DNA of 39,203 nucleotides from Hyphococcus sp. (lineage in GTDB: Bacteria > Pseudomonadota > Alphaproteobacteria > Caulobacterales > Parvularculaceae): the NCBI GenBank assembly GCA_021776345.1, contig JAJFGC010000160.1:1-39203 (forward strand), read 5' to 3'. The number at the start of each line of letters is the position of its first letter. Within the stretch, counting starts at the first letter, position 1. Below are positions 19,257-29,182 of this stretch, one piece after another. The translations under genes were made by a program, and so were the position numbers. The notes beneath the pieces are model-generated. The model did not search any database, was not told the DNA's origin, and saw only the letters and a list, made by a program, of their open reading frames with translations.

Positions 19257-20603
19257 ATGCGTCTCAGCCAATTTTATCTGCCCCTGATGAAGGAAACCCC
19301 TGCGGATGCGCAAATTGCGTCGCACCGATTGATGCTGCGCGCCGGCATGATTCGCCAGGAAGGCGCGGGGATTTACGCCTGGTTGCCGCTAGGCTTCCGC
19401 GTGCTGAAAAAGATCGAGCAGATCGTTAGAGAAGAACAAAACCGCGCCGGCGCTGTTGAGATGCTTATGCCGACCATTCAGCAAGCAGAGCTGTGGCGGG
19501 AAAGCGGTCGCTATGACGCTTATGGTAACGAGATGCTCCGGATCGAGGATCGTGGCGGTCGTGCGATGTTGTTCGGCCCAACCAACGAAGAGATGATCAC
19601 AGAGATCCTTCGCGCCGGCGCAAAGTCTTACAAAGACTTGCCGAAGCTTCTTTATCATATTCAATGGAAGTTTCGCGACGAAGTGCGCCCCCGTTTTGGC
19701 GTGATGCGTGGCCGCGAATTTTTGATGAAGGATTGTTATTCATTTGATATTGATGAGACTGCAGCTCGCCACAGCTACAATAAAATGTTTGCCGCTTATC
19801 TCAGAACCTTTGCGCGGATGGGCTTGAAGGCGATCCCGATGCGCGCCGACACTGGTCCAATTGGCGGCGATCTAAGCCATGAGTTCATTATTCTTGCTGA
19901 TACCGGCGAAAGCGCGGTCTTCTGCGATAAACAACTCATTGAATTGGCTATTCCATCAAAAGACACCGATTTTGACGGAGACCTTCAGCCCATCTTCGAT
20001 CGGTTCACGGCGCATTATGCCGCAACTGATGAGATGCATGACGAAAAAGAATTTGAAACATCAGTCGATGAAAAAAACCAAATTGCCGCGCGCGGCATCG
20101 AGGTTGGTCATATCTTTTTCTTTGGAACAAAATATTCAACACCGATGAAGGCTACCGTCGCTGGGTCTGATGGCAAAGATATCCCTATCCAGATGGGATC
20201 TTACGGCGTCGGTGTTTCCAGACTGGTTGGCGGGCTGATTGAGGCATACCACGATGATGATGGATGCAAATGGCCAATGGCTGTAGCGCCATTCCATGTT
20301 GGCCTGATCAATTTAAAAACCGGCGACGCAGAGACAGAAGAGGCGTGCAGCAAAATCTATCGCGCCTTGTCAGTGGCTGGCGTTGAGGTTCTTTATGACG
20401 AAACCAAGGCGCGGCCCGGAGAAAAATTTGCGCGCATGGATTTGATCGGTCTGCCTTATCAGATTGTCATCGGTCCGCGCGGCTTAAAAGATGGCAAAGC
20501 CGAAGTGAAGCAACGCCTCGATGGCGAGAAGAGCGAGGTCGCGATTGATGATGTCGCCGCTCACATAGCCGGTCTCGTCCATGCGGCTCTTGAATATGAA
20601 TAG
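19257..20603 (+). CDS. proS: Prolyl-tRNA synthetase, short form without INS editing domain
   Basis: [91 protein letters not shown]; 448 aa. Confidence 0.97.
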   Translation: MRLSQFYLPLMKETPADAQIASHRLMLRAGMIRQEGAGIYAWLPLGFRVLKKIEQIVREEQNRAGAVEMLMPTIQQAELWRESGRYDAYGNEMLRIEDRGGRAMLFGPTNEEMITEILRAGAKSYKDLPKLLYHIQWKFRDEVRPRFGVMRGREFLMKDCYSFDIDETAARHSYNKMFAAYLRTFARMGLKAIPMRADTGPIGGDLSHEFIILADTGESAVFCDKQLIELAIPSKDTDFDGDLQPIFDRFTAHYAATDEMHDEKEFETSVDEKNQIAARGIEVGHIFFFGTKYSTPMKATVAGSDGKDIPIQMGSYGVGVSRLVGGLIEAYHDDDGCKWPMAVAPFHVGLINLKTGDAETEEACSKIYRALSVAGVEVLYDETKARPGEKFARMDLIGLPYQIVIGPRGLKDGKAEVKQRLDGEKSEVAIDDVAAHIAGLVHAALEYE

Positions 20604-20625
20604 TGCTCCAGCCGGTCAGCGCTGA

Positions 20626-22254
20626 TTAATCCAACACGCGAAACCGTTCCGGCGGGCGCCGGTGACGTGTCGCTTGCTCATAGGAATAAGCGAGCCTAAT
20701 CAGCAATCCTTCACTGTAGGGTCGCCCCAGCATTTGAAGGCCAGCCGGCAGGTCGCCATAGGTATTGCCCATCGGCACTGTTACAGCCGGCAATCCCGTC
20801 GCCGGAGCGATGAGTTGGCTGTTGTCGCCGGCATATTGTTCTATTGCATGATCGATATGCGCCGGTGGATTGTTCCATGAAGGATAAACCACGACATCGA
20901 CACTCGCAGCTTCCATCGCCGCAATAACATCATTCTTAAAAGCTTGACGGCCTGGGTGATCAAAATAATCGGGGCAGGGCGTATCCCAATCTTCGGGATG
21001 AATATCCGCCGGGTAATCGCGGAAAAACTCAAGGGCGTCTTTCACCTGTGGATCATCTTTGCCATATTGCTCTTTATCAAGCGCCTCCATGACGTCTTTG
21101 ATCGGGGCGTCGTCACCGCGTGATTTCAGGTATTCAGCCATGTCATATCGAAAGCGCGGACAGAAATAGTTGTCGTTATTATCAAGGTGATACTGAAGGC
21201 GCCCTATGACGAAGTCTGAAATAATTTCTGCGCCAGCACCCTTCAAATCATCGAGTGCTTTTTCATAAATGGCGATGACTTCCGGGTCTGCGGTTTCTAC
21301 GTCGCTAAGAGCTCTTACAGCGCCTATCCGCGCGCCGTTAAGGCCTGATGCGTCCAAAAAGCTCGTATAATCTGCTTCTTTTTTGCCGGCGCCGTCGCTG
21401 GTATAAGGATCGTTCGGGTCGGCGCCTGCAAGCACATTAAGAAGGCGGGCCCCGTCTTCCACTGTTCGTGTCATTGGCCCTGCAATGTCGCGATCAAAGG
21501 CAAGGGGGATAACTCCGTCGCGACTGGTCAGGCCGATCGTTGAGCGGATGCCAAAAAGAGCCAGATGCAACGATGGTCCGCGGATTGAATTACCGGTATC
21601 GGAGCCAAGCCCGGCGACGCCAAAACTTGCGGCAACACCAGAGGCGGAGCCGCCGCTAGACCCCGCTGGCACATGGTCCAGCGAATAGGCGTTCGCCGTT
21701 CGTCCGTAAGATGAGCTAATCGTCTGGCGCGGCGTAAACGCCCACTCGGCCATATTCGTTTTGGCAATAATGATTGCATCAGCATCCCGTAGCTTGCGCA
21801 CCATAAAGGCGTCATCGGGCGGCAAATGGCCAACCAGCGACATCGACCCGCCGGTTGTTTCCATATCGTGCGTATCGAAATTATCTTTGACGAGAATCGG
21901 CGCGCAAAATAATGACCCCATCTCTTTTCCTGCAGCCAAAGCAGCGTCGATTACATCAGCGCGGGTTAGCGCCGCCTGATTGATCACCGTAATTGCGTTT
22001 AGGCCCGTCGTTTTATCGTAGGCTTCTATCCTGTTGAGGTGGGCTTGGATTATATCCCGGCAGCTGGCGTCACCAGTCGCCATAGCGTCTTGGAGGTCTC
22101 TTATTGACGCCTCAACCACAAGCGACGCCAAATCGATGGCGTTAGCGCCGTTAATTACTGTTGCATCGTTCCCCTTTAGATCTGTTCCGTCACACCCCGA
22201 CAATGGCATAACGACCAGTAGTGCCATCACTGTGAGCAGTCTTTGCAGCGCCAT
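20626..22254 (-). CDS. Amidase-signature family enzyme, predicted lipoprotein
   Basis: Lipobox VVMPLSGC; PILVKDNFDT (catalytic Lys), GSSGGSASGVAASFGVAGLGSDTGNSIRGPS (amidase signature). Confidence 0.92.
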   Translation of the reverse strand: MALQRLLTVMALLVVMPLSGCDGTDLKGNDATVINGANAIDLASLVVEASIRDLQDAMATGDASCRDIIQAHLNRIEAYDKTTGLNAITVINQAALTRADVIDAALAAGKEMGSLFCAPILVKDNFDTHDMETTGGSMSLVGHLPPDDAFMVRKLRDADAIIIAKTNMAEWAFTPRQTISSSYGRTANAYSLDHVPAGSSGGSASGVAASFGVAGLGSDTGNSIRGPSLHLALFGIRSTIGLTSRDGVIPLAFDRDIAGPMTRTVEDGARLLNVLAGADPNDPYTSDGAGKKEADYTSFLDASGLNGARIGAVRALSDVETADPEVIAIYEKALDDLKGAGAEIISDFVIGRLQYHLDNNDNYFCPRFRYDMAEYLKSRGDDAPIKDVMEALDKEQYGKDDPQVKDALEFFRDYPADIHPEDWDTPCPDYFDHPGRQAFKNDVIAAMEAASVDVVVYPSWNNPPAHIDHAIEQYAGDNSQLIAPATGLPAVTVPMGNTYGDLPAGLQMLGRPYSEGLLIRLAYSYEQATRHRRPPERFRVLD

Positions 22255-22402
22255 AATTCCGTCTTTCTTACAACCTCTTTATCTTCTACCGGGATGCGCA
22301 CACCGGCGCAAAGCCGTATATTAATGCCTGATAGAAAGTTCAGTAGACAGGGCGCTTGGGCGCCCTTAGACCGAAGCTAGAAGACCATCTTTGAAGAGTC
22401 CC

Positions 22403-23701
22403 ATGGCGTCATCATCCTCTGCTGCCCCATCAACAACGTCTCCTTTCTCTTTCTTTGAGTGGATGGTCGCCCGGCGTTATCTCGGTGCGACGCGGTCGGG
22501 CAAAGGTGTTTCCCTGATCTCAATCATTGCATTCGCGGGCATTGCTCTGGCCGTCGCCACGCTGATTATCGTGATGTCAGTGATGCAAGGGTTTCGCGCC
22601 AAGCTGTTGGAGCAAATGCTGGGGCTTAATGGCCACATTTTTGTGCAACTAAATGGCGATACGACCGGGATGGACGAACTGATCGCTGAAATCGAGAAGG
22701 TCGGGGGCGTACTAAATGCAGCGCCGCTGCTGCAGGCGCCAGCGTACATTACCACGCCTAATGGCGGCGAAGTCGCGCTGGTGCGCGGCATGAGGCAGGG
22801 CGATCTTTTGGACATCAAAGATATCGCGGATACGGAGAATATTAAATCCGGCTCTCTAGCTGATTTTGGCGTCGGGAATAATGGCGGCAATAAGATAGCT
22901 CTTGGTGCGCGCCTTGCGCTTAATCTGGGTGTTGGGGCCGGTGACGCGGTCACGCTCACCACTAATGGCGGATCAGAAACCGCGTTTGGTCGATTGCCTG
23001 TCCGGTCAAAAACATATCTCGTTGGCGCCGTCTTCGAGGTAGACAATTCGCAATATGATTCCACCATCGTCTTCATGCCATTTGAACAGGCAAAGCTGTT
23101 TTTCAGTGCGTCTGGAGGCAGTGAGCAGATTGAGGTACGGGTTGCAGATCCCGATCGGTTTCAACAATATGTACCCGCGATCGAAGCCCTAGCTGGTGAC
23201 CGCCGAATGACCAACTGGACGCGAATTATTGGGCCTTACTTTGAAGCGCTAAAAATTGAACGCAATGTTATGCGGCTGATCTTGATGTTAATCGTCACCG
23301 TCGCCGCGCTCAATATCATTACCGGTCTGGTTATGCTGGTGAAAGACAAGACCGGCGATATCGCGATCTTGCGGACAATGGGCGCGACGCAAGGATCTGT
23401 AATGCGAATTTTCTTTATCTCCGGCGCCTTGATTGGCGTTCTCGGCACCATCGCTGGCGTGACCCTCGGGGCGCTCTTCGTCACTTTTATTGATGAAATT
23501 GAGAATGGCTTATCAAGGCTTCTGAACACCGATATTTTCAACGCTGAAATTTATTTCTTCCAAAGCATCCCTGCTGAAATGCAACTTGGCGAAGTGATTA
23601 CCATCGTTGGCTGGACTCTATTCATGTCGTTTGTTTCGACGATTTACCCGGCCTGGCGGGCGGCTCGCCTCGATCCAGTTGAAGCCCTGAGATATGAATA
23701 G
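22403..23701 (+). CDS. lolC: Lipoprotein-releasing ABC transporter permease (LolC/LolE family)
   Basis: FEWMVARRYLGATRSGKGVSLISIIAFAGIALAVATLIIVMSVMQGFRAKLLEQMLGLNGHIFV; VKDKTGDIAILRTMGATQGSVMRIFF; FtsX-like C-terminus. Confidence 0.93.
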   Translation: MASSSSAAPSTTSPFSFFEWMVARRYLGATRSGKGVSLISIIAFAGIALAVATLIIVMSVMQGFRAKLLEQMLGLNGHIFVQLNGDTTGMDELIAEIEKVGGVLNAAPLLQAPAYITTPNGGEVALVRGMRQGDLLDIKDIADTENIKSGSLADFGVGNNGGNKIALGARLALNLGVGAGDAVTLTTNGGSETAFGRLPVRSKTYLVGAVFEVDNSQYDSTIVFMPFEQAKLFFSASGGSEQIEVRVADPDRFQQYVPAIEALAGDRRMTNWTRIIGPYFEALKIERNVMRLILMLIVTVAALNIITGLVMLVKDKTGDIAILRTMGATQGSVMRIFFISGALIGVLGTIAGVTLGALFVTFIDEIENGLSRLLNTDIFNAEIYFFQSIPAEMQLGEVITIVGWTLFMSFVSTIYPAWRAARLDPVEALRYE

Positions 23702-23710
23702 GAGGCCGCA

Positions 23711-24088
23711 ATGAATATTACTGAGCAACAATTCGAAGGTTGGCTGTCGGCCTATGGCGCCGCCTGGGAAGCAAAAGACTCGAGCGGTTTTGCCGATCTT
23801 TTTGCAGATGACGCGCTTTACTATTGGACGCCTTTTGAAGATCCGAAAAAAGGGCAGGGCGAAGTCGCCGCGGCTTTTGCTCAAGCGGTTGCCAACCAGC
23901 AGGACATCGAATTCGGCGGACGGCTGCTCTATGTCCAGGCGCAGCTTGGCGCCGCCCATTGGAGTTGCGCCTTCACACGGACGTCAACCGGGGCCCGGGT
24001 TCACCTGGACGGTATCTTCGTTGTTCAATTTGGCAATGACGGCAAAGCGCTCTCCTTTCGTCAATGGTGGCACACCGATGAAGGATAA
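23711..24088 (+). CDS. SnoaL/NTF2-like domain protein
   Basis: FEGWLSAYGAAWEAKDSSGFADLFADDALYYWTPFEDPKKGQGEVAAAFA...HLDGIFVVQFGNDGKALSFRQWW. Confidence 0.75.
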   Translation: MNITEQQFEGWLSAYGAAWEAKDSSGFADLFADDALYYWTPFEDPKKGQGEVAAAFAQAVANQQDIEFGGRLLYVQAQLGAAHWSCAFTRTSTGARVHLDGIFVVQFGNDGKALSFRQWWHTDEG

Positions 24089-24782
24089 ACATGCGGACGC
24101 GCTTCGCCTTGATAAGATCGCGCGACGATATGGCGATCTCGTTATCATTGAGAACGTTAATTTTGAAATGAAGCGGGGCGAAACAGTTGCTTTGCTCGGC
24201 CCGTCCGGTTCCGGAAAATCTTCACTCTTACATATTGCTGGCTTACTGGAAGCGCCTTCGGCAGGCGAAGTCTATGTTGGCGGTGTCGCAACGTCCAGCC
24301 TAACTGATGCCGAGCGGACACGGTTGCGCCGGGATGCGCTCGGGTTTGTTTATCAGTTTCACCATTTACTGCCGGAATTTTCAGCGTTAGATAATGTGGC
24401 GTTGCCGTTGTTGATTGCTGGGCAGTCAAAAAAGTCGGCGGATGATGAGGCCGCGCGACTGCTGACAGCACTCGGGTTGGGTGAGCGCCTAACCCATCAA
24501 CCTGGCCAGCTTTCTGGCGGCGAGCAGCAACGCACCGCCATTGCGCGCGCCCTTGCAAACAATCCCGCATTGCTTCTAGCAGATGAGCCTACAGGCAATC
24601 TCGACCCGAAAACGTCCGATGTTGTATTTGATGCGCTGCTAAAAATTGTACGCATTGAAGGCCTGTCAGCCCTTGTTGCAACACACGATCAACGGCTTGC
24701 CAAACGCATGGACCGCATCGTCGTTATCAAGAATCAAAACCTCGTCGAAATCAACATTCAGGATCGGGCCGCCGCTACTTGA
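24078..24782 (+). CDS. lolD: Lipoprotein-releasing ABC transporter ATP-binding protein
   Basis: [60 protein letters not shown] 24078 overlaps the SnoaL ORF; the track's 342-aa version starts far upstream in another gene. Confidence 0.95.
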   Translation: MKDKHADALRLDKIARRYGDLVIIENVNFEMKRGETVALLGPSGSGKSSLLHIAGLLEAPSAGEVYVGGVATSSLTDAERTRLRRDALGFVYQFHHLLPEFSALDNVALPLLIAGQSKKSADDEAARLLTALGLGERLTHQPGQLSGGEQQRTAIARALANNPALLLADEPTGNLDPKTSDVVFDALLKIVRIEGLSALVATHDQRLAKRMDRIVVIKNQNLVEINIQDRAAAT

Positions 24783-25981
24783 CAAACATTGGTGGTGCCG
24801 GCGCGAAATCCTGCTTCGCAATAAGCCAGGTAAAATTTCCAAAGCTTCTGGAAACGATCATCGAAACCGAGCGGACGGATCGCATCCCATTTTTCGACAA
24901 ACCCTTGCTGCCATTGGCTTAAGGTCTTTGCATAGTCTTGGCCGAATTCGGTGACGCCCTGAAGCGACAGGCCGGCCTTACCAATCAGATCATTCACAAT
25001 CGTCGGGCTCGGCAAAACGCCGCCTGGGAAAACATAACGTTGAATGAAATCTGTTGATTTTATGTAGTTGTCAAAAAATCGATCGGCGATAGTTATGATT
25101 TGAAAGCCAGCGACACCGCCCGGACGCAAAACATTACGCACTTTTTCAAAATAGGTTGGCCAGTATTCTTTGCCGACCGCTTCAAACATCTCGATTGATG
25201 CAACCTTGTCAAACTCACCACTGACATCGCGATAATCCTGCAATCGGAATTCGACTTTGTCATTTAGCCCTTCGCGAAAAATACGCTCGCGGGCATATTC
25301 ATATTGTGACGGCGACAGGGTAAGCCCGGTCACTTTTGCCCCGACATTTTTCGCGGCAAACTCGGCAAAACCACCCCAGCCGGAACCAATTTCAAGGACG
25401 CGTTCTTCCGGTTTCAGATCGATCGTCCGGGCGAGGCTTTCATACTTGTTGACCTGGGCTGATTTCAAATCGGTGTTTTGAGATGGAAACAACGCCGACG
25501 AATAGGTCATTGTCGAATCCAGCCATTTTTCATAAAAGCTGTTGCCGAGGTCGTAATGCGCCATAATGTTACGGCGCGAACCGGCGAGCGTATTTTTGTT
25601 AAACGCATGACCAATATTGTTCAGCATATCAATCAGCGGATTGGCGGCAAACGCGTCCTGAACGTGGTCCGCGTTACGCGCGACGATATAAAGGCAATCA
25701 GAAAGATTTGGCGTGTCCCACTGACCGTCCGCATAGCTTTCGAAAAAGCCAATATCACCGCCAAATATTGTCCGCCTGGCAAAAGCGTAATCGTGAACCA
25801 CAATGGTCGCGCTCGCGTCTAATTCGCTTTCACCACGAAATACGAGACAAGAGCCATTTGGTAATCTGAAAGTCAAAACGCCGAAGCGAATACGCGCGAC
25901 GATCCTGCAGACCTGCCGAAAAAAGAACGGGAGAGCGTCAATATCTGACGTACTGCTTATATCTGTTATCTGCGCACTCAT
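24758..25981 (-). CDS. cfa: Cyclopropane-fatty-acyl-phospholipid synthase family methyltransferase
   Basis: ERVLEIGSGWGGFAEFAA, VTGLTLSPSQYEYARERI, FDKVASIEMFEAVGKEYWPTYFEKVRNVLRPGG, FIQRYVFPGGVLPS. Confidence 0.93.
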   Translation of the reverse strand: MSAQITDISSTSDIDALPFFFRQVCRIVARIRFGVLTFRLPNGSCLVFRGESELDASATIVVHDYAFARRTIFGGDIGFFESYADGQWDTPNLSDCLYIVARNADHVQDAFAANPLIDMLNNIGHAFNKNTLAGSRRNIMAHYDLGNSFYEKWLDSTMTYSSALFPSQNTDLKSAQVNKYESLARTIDLKPEERVLEIGSGWGGFAEFAAKNVGAKVTGLTLSPSQYEYARERIFREGLNDKVEFRLQDYRDVSGEFDKVASIEMFEAVGKEYWPTYFEKVRNVLRPGGVAGFQIITIADRFFDNYIKSTDFIQRYVFPGGVLPSPTIVNDLIGKAGLSLQGVTEFGQDYAKTLSQWQQGFVEKWDAIRPLGFDDRFQKLWKFYLAYCEAGFRAGTTNVCQVAAARS

Positions 25982-26037
25982 CGCTGTTACATCCGTGTCC
26001 GTTTAGTTTCCGCCCACCAACATCAAACCAACACAAA

Positions 26038-27480
26038 TTATTTGTTTTTGATCTTATTATACCCGGCAAGCGCGCGCTTGCGCGCATCACCATGATCTAA
26101 GATAGGATTTGGGTAGGTTTTTCCAAGAGTTACTTCTGCTAATTCCAGGATTTCCGCTGGCGCCTTCCAGGGCGCATGTATGTATTTTTCCGGCATTTTC
26201 TCAAGCTCCGGGACGAATTGACGGACATAATCTCCCTTCCGGTCAAACTTCTCACCCTGCGAAATTGGATTGAATATCCGGAAATAAGGCGATGCGTCGG
26301 CGCCGCACCCGGCGACCCACTGCCAACTGGCCGCATTGTTAGCGAGATCGGCATCCACGAGCGTATCCCAAAACCAGGCTTCTCCGTCCTGCCAGCGGAT
26401 CAGCAAATCCTTGATCAAAAAACTGGCGACGATCATCCGCACCCTGTTGTGCATCCAGCCGGTTTGCCAGAGTTGGCGCATGCCGGCATCAACAATGGGA
26501 TAGCCGGTGCGTCCTTGCCGCCAGGCTTTGAGGCCTGCCTTGTTTTTCTGCCACGGAAAACCAGCGAATTTCTGTTGTAGCGGTTTTTCAGGTAGGGTGG
26601 GGTTATAATATAGAAGGGAACTGGAAAACTCGCGCCAGGCAATTTCAGAAAGAAACTTGTCGCCGTCATCAACGCCAATCTCGCCTGCGTCCATGCGCAG
26701 ATGCGTTTCTCGCCAAATTTTCACCGGGCTAATTTCACCAAAGGCCAGATACGGTGAGAGCCGTGATGTAAATTCCGTATCGGGCCGATCTCGACCATCT
26801 TTATAGTGATCAATTGGGCCGTCCAGAAAACGTTTAAGCCGCTCGCCGGCGCTTTTTTCGCCGGGCGACCAGGTTTCAGCTATCTCTTTTGCCCAGTTTG
26901 GTTCCTTTGGAATCAGGTTCCATTCCTCTAGCGTGTCACTCGCGGGATAGATTGGAGGCCCAGCGATCACTCGCATGCGAGGAAGCCTATCAGTGCGTGC
27001 TGGCCCCATGGCTCTGAGGGCGCGCCCGAAAGGCGTAAAGACGCGGTAAGGGCCGCCGGTTTTGGTTTTGATCTCCCATGGTTCACGCAAAAGCGCGCCG
27101 TTGAAAGTCTCAACGGTCAGTCCGGATTTCGTCAGATCGGTTTTCAGCTTCTTGTCGATCTCAATATGGGGAGCGAAATAACGCCGATTCCAAAATACGT
27201 CAGAAGCACGCGTGTCATCGACAACCTCGCGCAGTATTGTTGCGCTCTCTCCCTGCCTTAAGATGAGCCGGGTTCCTATCTTCTCAAGCTCGCGTGACAG
27301 AGATTTCAGAGAATGATGGAGCCACCACAAAGAGGCTGCGCCGAGCGAATGAGCGAGGCCTTGGTCGTGGATATAAAGCCCGATAACCGGCGCGCCGCTG
27401 TCCCCAGCAGCGTGCAGCGCAGGATTGTCCTCAATACGAAGATCGTTTCGAAACCAGACAATTACGGGGCGTATTTCCAT
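26038..27480 (-). CDS. phrB: Cryptochrome/DNA photolyase family (deoxyribodipyrimidine photolyase)
   Basis: VIVWFRNDLRIEDNPALHAA; SRLSPYLAFGEISP; GYPIVDAGMRQLWQTGWMHNRVRMIVASFLIKDLLI; WFWDTLVDADLANNAASWQWVAGCGADASPYFRIFNP. Confidence 0.95.
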   Translation of the reverse strand: MEIRPVIVWFRNDLRIEDNPALHAAGDSGAPVIGLYIHDQGLAHSLGAASLWWLHHSLKSLSRELEKIGTRLILRQGESATILREVVDDTRASDVFWNRRYFAPHIEIDKKLKTDLTKSGLTVETFNGALLREPWEIKTKTGGPYRVFTPFGRALRAMGPARTDRLPRMRVIAGPPIYPASDTLEEWNLIPKEPNWAKEIAETWSPGEKSAGERLKRFLDGPIDHYKDGRDRPDTEFTSRLSPYLAFGEISPVKIWRETHLRMDAGEIGVDDGDKFLSEIAWREFSSSLLYYNPTLPEKPLQQKFAGFPWQKNKAGLKAWRQGRTGYPIVDAGMRQLWQTGWMHNRVRMIVASFLIKDLLIRWQDGEAWFWDTLVDADLANNAASWQWVAGCGADASPYFRIFNPISQGEKFDRKGDYVRQFVPELEKMPEKYIHAPWKAPAEILELAEVTLGKTYPNPILDHGDARKRALAGYNKIKNK

Positions 27481-27485
27481 GCATA

Positions 27486-27514
27486 GCTTACGTTCGAGTG
27501 GCTAGACCGGATTA
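27486..27514 (-). promoter_or_regulatory. Candidate ECF sigma (RpoE/ChrR-type) promoter for the photolyase gene
   Basis: On the minus strand TAATCC (27514-27509), 18 nt, TAAGC (27490-27486); resembles TGATCC-N18-TAAGA. Confidence 0.35.
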
Positions 27515-27559
27515 CTTTTACCAGTTAAAGCATACACCGTTGAGTGAGGGGATTCTTGC

Positions 27560-28120
27560 ATGCAAACGCAAGGCTATTTAGCGGCGATGGGCGTTTCCGA
27601 GGGCTTCACGGCGGGGTTAGCGACGACCGAGCTGGGCCTGCTCGCCTTAACGGTCACCCTATTGTCGGCGTCGTTCGTTTTATGCATGCTCGCTTTTCGT
27701 GCGGCGGGCGCTGCCCAAAAGGCGAATATTGACGCTGCGCAAATGCTAAGCTCAATCGAAGACTATGCCGTAGAAGTGCGCAGCCTGACGGCGCAGGCCG
27801 AGCGTGCAAGCCTGCGGTTTGAAGAGCAGATGTCTCCTTTGCAAGCAAACGCCGGCCTATCTGACCGAATTAACTCCGTTCGATTGGGTGGGGCAGAAAT
27901 GGTTGCGAGAATAGACGAGACGGTCGTCCCTAGCGGGACCGATGTGGCGGCGGCGTCAGCAGAGGCGCCGCCGGCGCCGGCAATCACGGAAGACGAGCGA
28001 TCAGACGACACTGACCATGACTATAAGGCCCCTCCCGAATCAGAAAAGGCGACGGCAGGCGACACCGATGGCGCCGGTGAGCCAACTGCTTTTTTTCGCC
28101 GGCTGCTTCGCCGTCATTAG
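27560..28120 (+). CDS. Single-TM, coiled-coil membrane protein of unknown function
   Basis: N-terminal hydrophobic segment LGLLALTVTLLSASFVLCMLAF, heptad-like helical region, acidic/Pro-Ala low-complexity tail; SD-like GAGGGG upstream. Confidence 0.6.
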   Translation: MQTQGYLAAMGVSEGFTAGLATTELGLLALTVTLLSASFVLCMLAFRAAGAAQKANIDAAQMLSSIEDYAVEVRSLTAQAERASLRFEEQMSPLQANAGLSDRINSVRLGGAEMVARIDETVVPSGTDVAAASAEAPPAPAITEDERSDDTDHDYKAPPESEKATAGDTDGAGEPTAFFRRLLRRH

Positions 28121-29070
28121 AGGACGCCGGTCGACAGGCAGTCGTGGACGTGGACCAGGCCGACTGGTTTTTTATCCTTCACCACAAATAACGCTGTTAT
28201 TTTTTCCCGGCTCATCAGCGCGAGGATATCGCCGGCAAGCGCCTCGGGCGGCGCCGTGCGCGGGCTCGTGGTCATAATGTCTTTTGCTTTCATCTCGGCG
28301 AGGTTGGAGCCGTAATGGCGGCGCAGGTCGCCATCGGTGATGATGCCGGCAAGGGCGCCATTTTGGTCCACGACGCCGGCGCAGCCAAACCCGCCTGCGG
28401 AAATGATTTTAACAATCGCCTCTACGCTGGTTGACGGTGAGGTCAGCGGCAGTTTTTCCGGGCCGTGCATTAGGTCGGTAACCCGGCGTAAGGCGGCGCC
28501 GAGATTGCCGCCAGGATGGAACCCATGAAAATCGTCAGCGGTAAAGCCACGATCACGCAGGAGCGCGATTGCCAGCGCATCCCCGGCTGCCATCATCATC
28601 GTTGTTGATGTCGTGGGCGCCCGCGTTTCTCCGCACGCTTCACGTGCCGGCGGCAACACCAAGGCCGCCGCCGCCGCTTTCGACAGCGTTGAGCCAGACT
28701 GGCAAGTGATTGCGACAATGGGGATTGAAAACCGCGCCGCAAAGGCCATCAAATCACCCAGCTCATTCGTCTCGCCAGATTTTGACAAAGCCAGAATGAC
28801 ATCCTTGCCGGAGATCATGCCGAGGTCGCCATGGCTTGCTTCGCCGGGATGGACAAAAATTGCGGGTGAGCCTGTTGATGAAAACGTCGCCGCGATCTTG
28901 CGCGCCACATGACCAGACTTGCCCATGCCAGTCACAACGATCCGACCATCGGCCTTGCGCAAGGCTTCAACAGCGTTCGAGAACTGGCTATCGAGGGCAT
29001 TTTTGAGAGCCTCGAGGCCCTTAATTTCAAGATCGATCACCTCTGACGCAATTTCGAGATGGTCCGCCAT
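28117..29070 (-). CDS. kdsD: Arabinose-5-phosphate isomerase KdsD/KpsF (SIS plus CBS pair)
   Basis: GRIVVTGMGKSGHVARKIAATFSSTGSPAIFVHPGEASHGDLGMI (SIS), two CBS domains; true start MADHLEIASEVIDLEIKGLEAL, not the track start 29244. Confidence 0.95.
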   Translation of the reverse strand: MADHLEIASEVIDLEIKGLEALKNALDSQFSNAVEALRKADGRIVVTGMGKSGHVARKIAATFSSTGSPAIFVHPGEASHGDLGMISGKDVILALSKSGETNELGDLMAFAARFSIPIVAITCQSGSTLSKAAAAALVLPPAREACGETRAPTTSTTMMMAAGDALAIALLRDRGFTADDFHGFHPGGNLGAALRRVTDLMHGPEKLPLTSPSTSVEAIVKIISAGGFGCAGVVDQNGALAGIITDGDLRRHYGSNLAEMKAKDIMTTSPRTAPPEALAGDILALMSREKITALFVVKDKKPVGLVHVHDCLSTGVL

Positions 29071-29182
29071 AAACGCTCCGTTTAACTGAGCCCTTGCCCT
29101 CCGGCAAAGCTCACGCCATTTAAGGGATATTCGCTGAAAACGCCATGACTTTGGCGGAAGGCGCGAAAAACGGGAGCAGATT

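Noticed and set aside
20616-20625. TCAGCGCTGA palindrome in the proS/amidase convergent gap
   Set aside because: A 10-nt palindrome with no loop or T tract is weak evidence and expected by chance at this scale.
22349-22366. AGGGCGC-TTGG-GCGCCCT hairpin upstream of lolC
   Set aside because: A real inverted repeat, but a single 7-bp GC stem about 37 nt before the ATG, with no T tract or alternative pairing, was not enough to propose a function.
22477-23076. 199-aa minus-strand ORF antisense to lolC
   Set aside because: Ser/Pro/Ala-rich shadow ORF opposite a clear LolC permease.
23754-24782. Track ORF suggesting a 342-aa N-terminally extended LolD
   Set aside because: The extension reads the SnoaL ORF in another frame; ATG at 24078 gives a normal LolD N-terminus.
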